A stretch of DNA of 6,828 bases from assembly GCA_016714815.1 (NCBI GenBank), contig JADKBZ010000030.1, forward strand, positions 1 through 6,828. Direction: 5' to 3'. The position numbers and the translations under genes are program-made. Position 1 is the stretch's first letter; each line of letters begins with the position of its first letter. Below the pieces are notes generated by a model that had not been told where the DNA came from, ran no database searches, and worked only from the letters and a program-made list of their open reading frames with translations. This stretch comes from Holophagales bacterium. GTDB lineage: Bacteria > Acidobacteriota > Thermoanaerobaculia > UBA5066. Below are positions 1 to 5,611 of the stretch, in pieces.

Positions 1-226
1 CGCCTCCGAACGTCAGCTGGCGGACGTTCGCGAGGTGCTTCTCGCCGGGCCAGAGGACGGCGGTCAGCGTTCCCTCGTACGGATTCTGCCGGCGGGCCGG
101 GGCGGATTCCGCGGCGGGCGCCGCCGGGGACGTCGTTGCCGCCGGCGACGGGCGGGCCGTGTCGCAGGCGGAGAGGGCGAGAAGGACGAATGCGGGCAGA
201 AGGCGGCGGAGAGCTTCGCGGGTCAT
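1..226 (-). CDS. N-terminal part of a lipoprotein, probably TolB/PD40-type beta-propeller
   Basis: This is a partial gene: 75 codons are present and the rest lies beyond the left edge. Translation from the ATG at 226 begins with Met-Thr-Arg and a basic, then hydrophobic, stretch ending in the lipobox Leu-Ser-Ala-Cys (Cys21). This marks a Sec-exported lipoprotein that would be lipidated at Cys21. An Ala/Pro/Ser/Thr-rich linker follows (about residues 22-45), then NPYEGTLTAVLWPGEKHL and a segment reading NVRQLTFGG. The 'RQLTFGG' phrase is typical of the first strand of TolB-like WD40/PD40 propeller proteins, where it is usually followed by 'ENAEAYFSPDG'; that continuation is outside the window. 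The family call is therefore an inference from a short motif, while the lipoprotein call is directly visible. The gene is divergent from the methyltransferase gene, with only 23 bp between the two start codons. No Shine-Dalgarno sequence is evident before its ATG. Confidence 0.75.
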   Translation of the reverse strand, partial: MTREALRRLLPAFVLLALSACDTARPSPAATTSPAAPAAESAPARRQNPYEGTLTAVLWPGEKHLANVRQLTFGG

Positions 227-249
227 GTTCGGGCCGTAATATAAGGCGA
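227..249. promoter_or_regulatory. AT-rich divergent start region, possible bidirectional -10 elements
   Basis: The 23 bp between the two divergent ATGs contain an isolated AT-rich core (TAATATAA, 237-244) in otherwise very GC-rich DNA. On the plus strand TAATAT (237-242) resembles a -10 hexamer and would place a transcript start at or next to the ATG at 250. On the minus strand TATATT (243-238) does the same for the lipoprotein gene, giving a leader of only a few bases. TAAGG just before position 250 could instead be a weak Shine-Dalgarno sequence, which would need transcription from further upstream. No convincing -35 boxes were seen on either side. Confidence 0.4.
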
Positions 250-1773
250 ATGACGAAAGACCGACGCGACGACGCGGCGGGCCTCGCGCGCGAGCTCGCC
301 GCGCAGCTCGCCGCGCTCGCGACCCCCGAGCCGAACTCAATCGCCGGATCCCGCCCGCGGCCCCGCGCCGGGGCGGGCGGCGCCCCGAGCCTCGCCGGCC
401 CCCGTGCCATTCTCGAGAACGCCTCCCGGTTCGTCCAGCCGGCCCTTCCGGCGGACGCCCGCTTCCGGAGCGTGAAGGAGCTCGCGCTTCGCGCCCTCCG
501 GATCGTGACGCGCGACCAGGGGGTCTTCAATTCGGCCGTCCACGAGGCGCTCCGGACGTCGCTCCTGGAGGTCGAGGCGGCGCTGGCCGGCCTCGCGGCG
601 GAGCAACAGGAGACGCACCGCGCGCTGGGCGAGGAGATCGAAGCGAGGCACCGTGGCATCCGGGACGAGTTCGAGGCGAACCAGCGGCGCCTGAGGCAGG
701 AGGCCGAGGCTCAGCGAGCCTGGCTGGAGGACGCTCGCGAGGCGCTCCTGGCGAGCCTGGCCGATCAGAGCGGGGAGCTGCGGGACTCCATCGCCGGCCT
801 GTCGGGGGCCGTGGAGCGTGAAGCCGGCGCCCGCGAAAGCATCGGCCGCGAGCTGCTCGGCAGCCAGAAGCGGCTCGACCTTCTCGAGGCCCGCTCGGAC
901 ACGGCGGGGGGACGGCTGGACGAGGCCGCCTCGCGCATGTCCGTGGCCGAGGAGAGGCTCGAGAGGCTGCGGCTCGACCTGTCACACGCGTCGGAGGAGC
1001 TCCGCGGGGCCCGGCTCGAGTGGACGACGCTCCGGACCGAGCTGAGGTCCGGAGGCGGACACGCCGCGCCGGCCGAACCGGGATCGGTGTCGGCGCCAGA
1101 GACGCGTTCGGCGGCCGACCCGCTCTCGGCCGGCCTCTACGCCGACTTCGAACGAACCTTCCGCGGGGCGGAGGACGAGATCCGGGCCCGGCAGGAAGGA
1201 GACGTCTCCCTCTTCCTCGGGACGAAGCACCCGGTCGTCGACCTCGGCTGCGGGCGGGGAGAGTTCCTCGAAGCGCTGGCGGCCAGGGGCCTCGCGGCGC
1301 GCGGCTGCGACACGAACCCGGTGATGGTCGCCCGGTGCCGGCAGAAGGGGCTCGCCGTCGACGAGGCCGACCTCTTCGGCTGGCTGCGCGCTCAGCCCGA
1401 GGGCTCGCTCGGCGGCATCACGGCGTACCAGGTCGTGGAGCACCTGCCGGCCGACGCCCTCCTGCCGCTCGTGGAGCTCGCCGTCTCGCGACTGGCGACC
1501 GGTGGCCGGCTCCTTCTCGAGACGGTGAACGCGGAGTCGGTCTACGCGATGAAATGGTTCTGGATGGACTTGACGCACGTTCGGCCCGTTCCCGGGCCGT
1601 CCCTCGGCAGGCTGATGGAGGCGTGCGGCCTGCGGGAGGTGACGATCGCCCTGCGCTCCCCGGTCCCGCGCGAGGTGACGGGCGGGACGCTCGACGCCTC
1701 CGACCCGCTCGTCGCCGCTCTCGCCCGGCTCGTCTTCGCCCCGCAGGACGTCGCGGTCACGGGCGTGAGATAG
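250..1773 (+). CDS. Coiled-coil SAM-dependent methyltransferase of surface-glycan type
   Basis: The protein is 507 aa. The ATG at 250 is preferred because it follows TAAGG and does not overlap the divergent gene; an in-frame ATG at 136 would add an Arg/Gly-rich stretch inside that gene. Residues 1-57 are low-complexity. Residues 58-99 (SVKELALRAL...FNSAVHEALR) resemble a conserved segment found before coiled coils in O-antigen-cluster proteins. Residues 100-266 are a long Glu/Arg/Ala/Leu-rich coiled coil, with no proline between 68 and 273. The C-terminal domain is a class I methyltransferase: SAM-binding motif VVDLGCGRGEF (329-339), acidic residue in GCDTNP, QVVEHLP (394-400), and DLTHVRPV (440-447). 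The ending (FAPQDVAVTG) matches complete family members. Substrate is unknown. The neighbouring glycosyltransferases suggest methylation of a lipid-linked glycan in the cytoplasm, possibly capping it as WbdD does. No kinase domain is visible. Confidence 0.88.
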   Translation: MTKDRRDDAAGLARELAAQLAALATPEPNSIAGSRPRPRAGAGGAPSLAGPRAILENASRFVQPALPADARFRSVKELALRALRIVTRDQGVFNSAVHEALRTSLLEVEAALAGLAAEQQETHRALGEEIEARHRGIRDEFEANQRRLRQEAEAQRAWLEDAREALLASLADQSGELRDSIAGLSGAVEREAGARESIGRELLGSQKRLDLLEARSDTAGGRLDEAASRMSVAEERLERLRLDLSHASEELRGARLEWTTLRTELRSGGGHAAPAEPGSVSAPETRSAADPLSAGLYADFERTFRGAEDEIRARQEGDVSLFLGTKHPVVDLGCGRGEFLEALAARGLAARGCDTNPVMVARCRQKGLAVDEADLFGWLRAQPEGSLGGITAYQVVEHLPADALLPLVELAVSRLATGGRLLLETVNAESVYAMKWFWMDLTHVRPVPGPSLGRLMEACGLREVTIALRSPVPREVTGGTLDASDPLVAALARLVFAPQDVAVTGVR

Positions 1774-2811
1774 ATGGCGAACATCCTCGTCTGCACCGCT
1801 CAGGTGCCCTTCGCGTCCGGAGGCGCCGAGCGTCACGCCGCGGGCCTGGTCCGCGAGCTGAAGGCCCGGGGGCACCGGGTGGATCTCGTCCAGCTCCCGT
1901 TCAAGTGGTACCCGCGCGAGGAGATCCTCCTCTCGGCGATGTCGTGGCGTCTCGTCGACGTCACGGAGGCCGACGGCGTGAAGGTCGACCTAGTAATCCC
2001 GATGAAGTTTCCGTCGTACCTCGTGAGGCACCCGAACAAGGTCGTCTGGCTCATCCACCAGTTCCGGCAGGCCTACGACCGGTTCGGCACCGACCAGAGC
2101 GACTTCACCGCGGGGCCCGAGGACACGCGCTGGCGGGAGCTGATCGCCGAGGCGGACGCCACGGGCCTCGGAGAGGCGCGGAAGATCTTCACGAACGCGA
2201 AGAACACGGCCGACCGCCTGATGCGTTTCAACCGGATCGAGGCGGAGGCGCTCTACCATCCTCCGCCGCTCGCGGGCCGTTATCGCGACGACGGTCCCGG
2301 CCCCTACGGTCTCGTCGTCGGCCGGCTCGACCCCTGGAAGAGGATGGACCTCGCGATCGAAGGGGCCGCCGCGGGACGCTTCCCGCTCGTCATCGCCGGC
2401 GCGGGGCCGGACGAGGAGCGGCTTCGAAAGGTGGCGGCGCGCACGGGCGCGAACGTCGATTTCCGCGGCGCCGTTTCCGACGAGGAGCTCCTCTCGCTCT
2501 ACGCCGGCTGCGGCGCCGTCCTCTTCACCCCGGCCGACGAGGACTACGGGTACATCGCCCTCGAGGCCTTCCTCTCGAAGAAGGCCGTGGTGACGTGCAC
2601 CGATTCGGGCGGACCGCTCGAGTTCGTCGTGGACGGCGAGACGGGCCGCGTCACCGAACCCAGCGGCCCCGCCGTCGGGGCCGCCGCCGCCGCGCTCCTC
2701 GCTGCGCCGGCCCTGGCGCGAGGGATGGGCGAGAAGGGTTTCGAAGCCGTCCGGGGCATTTCGTGGGAAGGGGTCGTCACCGCGCTCCTTCGCGCGGGCG
2801 GCCTGTCGTGA
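1774..2811 (+). CDS. Glycosyltransferase family 4 (GT-B fold)
   Basis: The protein is 345 aa, a normal length for a single-domain GT4 enzyme. Such enzymes transfer a sugar from a nucleotide-sugar donor with retention of configuration, usually on the cytoplasmic face of the membrane. The N-terminal acceptor half opens with a beta strand and the loop SGGAER (15-20), and holds the phrase VVWLIHQFRQAYD. The donor half begins at about residue 178 with LVVGRLDPWKR (180-190), whose Arg and Lys normally contact the donor phosphates. It contains the E-x7-E motif at Glu256/Glu264 (EDYGYIALE), followed by SGGPLEFV, which fits donor binding. The ATG directly abuts the TAG stop of the methyltransferase gene, and no strong Shine-Dalgarno sequence is present, so translational coupling is likely. 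The next gene overlaps the stop by 4 bp. The sugar and linkage cannot be read from the sequence; GT4 members in O-antigen loci are often mannosyl- or rhamnosyltransferases. Confidence 0.92.
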   Translation: MANILVCTAQVPFASGGAERHAAGLVRELKARGHRVDLVQLPFKWYPREEILLSAMSWRLVDVTEADGVKVDLVIPMKFPSYLVRHPNKVVWLIHQFRQAYDRFGTDQSDFTAGPEDTRWRELIAEADATGLGEARKIFTNAKNTADRLMRFNRIEAEALYHPPPLAGRYRDDGPGPYGLVVGRLDPWKRMDLAIEGAAAGRFPLVIAGAGPDEERLRKVAARTGANVDFRGAVSDEELLSLYAGCGAVLFTPADEDYGYIALEAFLSKKAVVTCTDSGGPLEFVVDGETGRVTEPSGPAVGAAAAALLAAPALARGMGEKGFEAVRGISWEGVVTALLRAGGLS

Positions 2812-4145
2812 CCGCCGCCCCTTTCGGTTTCGTCAGCCCGCTCCCTCCCGTCCGGTCCGGGATCGCCGACTACGCGGCCGACATCCTGCCGGCGCTTCGC
2901 GCCGAGGTGGAGCTCGAGACGTACGAGCCGTCCGGGGCGCGGCGCGCCTTCGCCGCGGGGCACCGGGCCGTCCTCGTTCACGTCGGCAACGACCCGATGC
3001 ACCTCCCGACGGTGGAGGCGCTCAGGGAGAACGCCCGGCGCGTTCCCACGCTCCTCGTCCTCCACGACTTCTCGCTGCACCACCTCTTCGCCGCGGGGTA
3101 TCTCGACAGGGGGCGGGTCGACGACTACGCGCGGGAGCTGGAGCGGGCGCACGGGACGCGCGGCCGGGCGCTCGGGGAGCGCGCCCTCTCGGGCCAGAGG
3201 GTTCCCGTCTGGGACCTCGCGCCGTGGGAGTGGCCGATGTCGACGGGTGTCGCCGCCGACGCCTCGGCCGTCATCGTCCACTCGAGGATCGTCCGCGGGG
3301 CGCTCCTCAGGGAACGGCCGGGCCTTCCCGCGTTCGAGATCCCTCTCGCCGTCCCACCGGCGCCCGGCTACGAGCGGGCCGAGGCCCGGATCGCCCTCGG
3401 CCTCCCGCTCGACCGCGTCGTCGCCGCGACCCTCGGCATCGTGACGCCCGCCAAGAGGATCGGAAAGCTCCTCGAGGGGCTGGCGCTGATCCCGCCGGAA
3501 GGGCGGCCCCTCCTCGTCGTCGGGGGAGCGGTCGGGACCGGGGACCCTCTCCTCGAATCGGTCCGCGCGCTGGGCCTCGGAGACGACGTTCGCTTCACCG
3601 GCTACCTTTCGGACGAGGATTTCTGGCGGCTCGCCCGGGCGGCGGACGTGGCGGTCAACCTCAGGTTTCCCACCGTGGGGGAGACGTCGGCCGCAGTCTG
3701 CCGCCTCGCCGGTTCCGGCCTTCCGGTCGTCGTGAGCGACGTCGGCTGGTTCCGCGAGCTGCCCGACACCTTCGCGTCGAAGATCCCGGTGGGGGAGGGA
3801 GAGGTCGAGGCCATCGCCGCCGCTCTCGGTGCGCTCACGGCGGACCAGGCGCTTCGAGAGGCGCAGGCTGCCGCCGGGCGCGCGTGGGGCCGGACCCACA
3901 CCCCGGAGAGAATCGCGGCCGCGCACGCCCGCCTGCTCCTCCTGGTGGCGGACGGGCGGACGGCGTCGCTCGGGCTCCTGGGCCGGGTGGCGAGCGAGGC
4001 GGCGGCCGTCGGGATCGGTCGGAGCGGGAGCGTCGGCTCACGGGAGCGCGGACCCGACGGGCTCGTCCTCGGAGCGCTCGGGGCGCGGGGCGCCGGGGTC
4101 CTCCCGCCGCCGTTCAATCCGGAGGTCGAGAGCCCGGATCGGTGA
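2808..4145 (+). CDS. Glycosyltransferase family 4 with a C-terminal tail
   Basis: The protein is 445 aa. The start is GTG at 2808, overlapping the previous stop as GTGA, which implies coupled translation; homology begins almost at once (GFVSPLPPVRSGIADY, residues 7-22), supporting this start. The acceptor half also has LHDFSLHHL (85-93), with histidines typical of this GT4 group. The donor half has GIVTPAKR (210-217), with Lys216/Arg217 as likely phosphate contacts, then the segment PTVGETSAAV (288-297) with Glu292, and GLPVVVSDVGWFREL. The last pattern is common in O-antigen glycosyltransferases and stands where the E-x7-E motif is found in other GT4 enzymes. After about residue 381 a tail of some 65 residues (GLLGRVASEAAAVGI, then Gly/Arg/Pro-rich) lies outside the catalytic fold. 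It probably adds a second sugar to the glycan built by this operon; donor and acceptor are unknown. The last 32 bp overlap the convergent DUF309 gene. Confidence 0.9.
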   Translation: MTAAPFGFVSPLPPVRSGIADYAADILPALRAEVELETYEPSGARRAFAAGHRAVLVHVGNDPMHLPTVEALRENARRVPTLLVLHDFSLHHLFAAGYLDRGRVDDYARELERAHGTRGRALGERALSGQRVPVWDLAPWEWPMSTGVAADASAVIVHSRIVRGALLRERPGLPAFEIPLAVPPAPGYERAEARIALGLPLDRVVAATLGIVTPAKRIGKLLEGLALIPPEGRPLLVVGGAVGTGDPLLESVRALGLGDDVRFTGYLSDEDFWRLARAADVAVNLRFPTVGETSAAVCRLAGSGLPVVVSDVGWFRELPDTFASKIPVGEGEVEAIAAALGALTADQALREAQAAAGRAWGRTHTPERIAAAHARLLLLVADGRTASLGLLGRVASEAAAVGIGRSGSVGSRERGPDGLVLGALGARGAGVLPPPFNPEVESPDR

Positions 4146-4494
4146 GCGGCCCGGCCCCCGGGTGCGCTTCCGGTTTCCCGGCGAGGCCGGCGAGGAGAGA
4201 CCGGGCCCGGGAGCGAAGGTCGTCGAGGGGAACGCCGAAGAAGTCCGGCGGACCGTCCGCGAGCTTCTCGAGCGAAAGGGCGAGGAGGCGGCCCGCGGGG
4301 CCGGGGCGCCCCTTTTCGAGGTGAACGCAGGCCGCCGCGAGCTGGATCAGGCCCTGCAGGTGCCGGCGCCGGATGCCCTCGGAGACGAGCCAGACCGCCT
4401 CCCACTTCTCGTGAGCCTCGAAGAAGCGTCCCTCGCGGAAATCGACGTACCCGCCGGCGACCGCCCCGGCGGCGAACGGGCCGGAAACGGTCAG
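4114..4494 (-). CDS. DUF309 family small protein, probable CTG start
   Basis: The protein is about 126 aa. It carries the DUF309 signature: YVDFREGRFFEAHEKWEAVW (16-35), with Glu26, His28, Glu29 and Trp31, then RRRHLQGLIQLAAACVHLEKG (42-62), ending with GRLLALSLEKL. The family is all-helical and of unknown biochemical function; the EAHE...W pattern is its hallmark. The start is unusual. No ATG, GTG or TTG lies in frame between the homologous region and the GTG at codon 4 of an ORF that opens deep inside the thioredoxin gene, which would add about 80 Arg-rich residues. CTG at 4494-4492, overlapping the upstream TGA as CTGA, is the most economical start, with GAAGGG directly before it. Translation probably depends on ribosomes finishing the thioredoxin gene. 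The C-terminal 35 or so residues (AHPGAGPLTDPGSRPPD at the end) are Pro/Gly-rich and poorly conserved-looking. The 3' end overlaps the convergent glycosyltransferase gene. Confidence 0.75.
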   Translation of the reverse strand: MTVSGPFAAGAVAGGYVDFREGRFFEAHEKWEAVWLVSEGIRRRHLQGLIQLAAACVHLEKGRPGPAGRLLALSLEKLADGPPDFFGVPLDDLRSRARSLLAGLAGKPEAHPGAGPLTDPGSRPPD

Positions 4495-4937
4495 CCCTTC
4501 GGAAGGGCGGAGAGGATCCGCAGCATCTCGGTCGCGTCGACGTACCCGTCGATCCGTTTCACGACGGTCCCGGAGCCGTCGACGAAGAGGACGACCGGGT
4601 ACCCCTGGACGTCGTAGCGCTCGGCGACCTTCTCGCCTCCCTTTTCCGCGTTCACGCGGACCGCCACGAGGTTTCGGGCGGCCTCGGCGACCCGGGCGTC
4701 GGAGAAGACCTCCCGGTCGAGCTTCTTGCACCAGCCGCACCAGTCCGTGTAGACGTCGACCAGCAGGAGCTTCTTCTCGCTCCGGGCGCGGGCGAGCGCC
4801 TCGTCGAAGGTTCCGGAGGCGAAGGTGATGCCGGGTCCGGACGCGCGGGATCCATCCGCCCCTCCCTCGGGGTGGGAGCAGGCCGTCATCGGCAGGCAGG
4901 CGATCAGCAGGGCGGCGAAGAGTCGAGTGGTCCGCAT
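4491..4937 (-). CDS. Thioredoxin-fold lipoprotein with CGWC active site
   Basis: The protein is 148 aa. The start is ATG at 4937, with GGGAG 8 bp upstream (4946-4950). The N-terminus is a lipoprotein signal: MRTTR, a hydrophobic core (6-16), then Met-Thr-Ala-Cys with Cys20 as the lipidation site. After a short Gly/Ser linker the thioredoxin domain runs from about 37 to 148. It has LLLVDVYTDWCGWCKKLDRE, with redox cysteines Cys67 and Cys70, and the cis-proline Pro114 in VQGYPVVLFVDGSG. The WCGWCKKLDREVFSD form is that of DsbD-C-terminal/Thioredoxin_7-like proteins rather than of cytoplasmic thioredoxin. The protein is expected to act outside the inner membrane, as a disulfide reductase or oxidase for exported proteins; direction and partner cannot be told. 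It lies 17 bp after the HAD gene and its stop overlaps the probable DUF309 start, so it is in the same operon. Confidence 0.9.
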   Translation of the reverse strand: MRTTRLFAALLIACLPMTACSHPEGGADGSRASGPGITFASGTFDEALARARSEKKLLLVDVYTDWCGWCKKLDREVFSDARVAEAARNLVAVRVNAEKGGEKVAERYDVQGYPVVLFVDGSGTVVKRIDGYVDATEMLRILSALPKG

Positions 4938-4954
4938 TTCGAGAACTCCCACGG

Positions 4955-5611
4955 TCAGGATAGTGGAACGGTCATTCCCGTTCGTGAATTCCCCGTCGGC
5001 GCGTGGAGGCTTTCGAGAAGCCCGCACTCCTCGAGGCCCGCGGCGAAGGAGCCGGGGCGGCCCACGACGAAACCGGGGATTCCCCGCGCGGCCGCGGCGT
5101 CGACGAGCTCGGGGCGGTCGTCCGCATAGAGGCATTCGCCGGGAGCGCACCGGGCGGCCGCGAGGGCGGCGTCCCAGAAGCCTCCTTCCGGCTTCACGGC
5201 GCCGACCTGGAACGAGAGGACGAGGGCGTCGAAGAGCCCGGAGGGATCGAAGACCCGGAGGACCCCTTCCCAGTGGAGCGCGTTCGTGTTCGAGACGAGG
5301 ACCCGCCGGATTCCGGGGCGGATGCGCGACAGGGCCGCGAGGGCGTCGGGAAGGGGGTGGAAGATGTCCCTCCAGGCGCCGGTCCAGACGGAGTCGGGAA
5401 GGCGGGGGAGGCCGGCCCCTTCCTCGCACGCGCGGAAGAACTCGTGCGGCGTGAGCCGCCCCCGGTCGAAGTTCGCTTCGAGGTCACCGAACAGGACGGG
5501 GCGGAGGCGGCCGGCAGGAATGCCGGTCGCCTCCGCGATCCGATCGCACGTGACCTGGTGGTCGAAACCGACGAGGACCTTGCCGAGGTCCGCGAGGACC
5601 GCCCGTGTCAC
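4955..5611 (-). CDS. HAD-IA family hydrolase, YihX-like (DxG motif)
   Basis: The protein is 218 aa and full length for subfamily IA HAD phosphatases. The start is GTG at 5611, overlapping the upstream stop (GTGA), and motif I begins at residue 6, so this start fits. Motif I is LADLGKVLVGFD, with nucleophile Asp8. The usual second Asp is replaced by Gly10, as in the E. coli YihX type (FDLGNV). Motif II is VLVSNTNALHWE, with Ser107. Motif III is Lys140-Pro141 (GAVKPEGGF). Motif IV is YADDRPELVD, with Asp164/Asp165. A helical cap lies between about 17 and 85. The likely reaction is Mg-dependent hydrolysis of a small phosphorylated metabolite in the cytoplasm; YihX itself acts on glucose-1-phosphate, but the substrate here is unknown. 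The final 25 residues (after FAAGLEECGLL) are extra and look unconserved. The gene lies between a secreted protein and a thioredoxin lipoprotein in one transcription unit. Confidence 0.9.
   Translation of the reverse strand: MTRAVLADLGKVLVGFDHQVTCDRIAEATGIPAGRLRPVLFGDLEANFDRGRLTPHEFFRACEEGAGLPRLPDSVWTGAWRDIFHPLPDALAALSRIRPGIRRVLVSNTNALHWEGVLRVFDPSGLFDALVLSFQVGAVKPEGGFWDAALAAARCAPGECLYADDRPELVDAAAARGIPGFVVGRPGSFAAGLEECGLLESLHAPTGNSRTGMTVPLS

Noticed and set aside
136..249. In-frame N-terminal extension of the methyltransferase from an ATG at 136
   Set aside because: It adds 38 Arg/Gly-rich residues that are the antisense of the lipoprotein signal peptide and linker. The ATG at 250 has TAAGG before it and avoids the overlap.
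1020..2807. Very long open frame on the plus strand running ahead of the second glycosyltransferase
   Set aside because: Its translation is Arg/Gly/Pro/Ala-rich with no domain motifs, and it lies out of frame over two well-supported genes. It is a by-product of high G+C; only the part from 2808 is real.
2544..3926. 460-codon open frame on the minus strand
   Set aside because: It is antisense to both glycosyltransferases, Arg/Pro/Gly/Asp-rich and without recognisable motifs. It is a codon shadow.
4495..4740. Extended DUF309 reading frame starting inside the thioredoxin gene
   Set aside because: It would add about 82 residues dominated by Arg and Gly, overlapping a clearly conserved thioredoxin domain. 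The DUF309 homology starts only near residue 16 of the short form.
4951..4974. Two copies of ACGGTCA with start positions 17 bp apart near the HAD gene end, possible operator or internal promoter
   Set aside because: Seven-base repeats are expected by chance at this length. One copy covers the HAD stop codon, and no credible -35/-10 pair accompanies them.
4938..5429. Upstream extension of the thioredoxin reading frame
   Set aside because: The extension is Arg/Pro-rich antisense-type sequence over the HAD gene. The ATG at 4937 has a spaced GGGAG and starts a clean lipoprotein signal.
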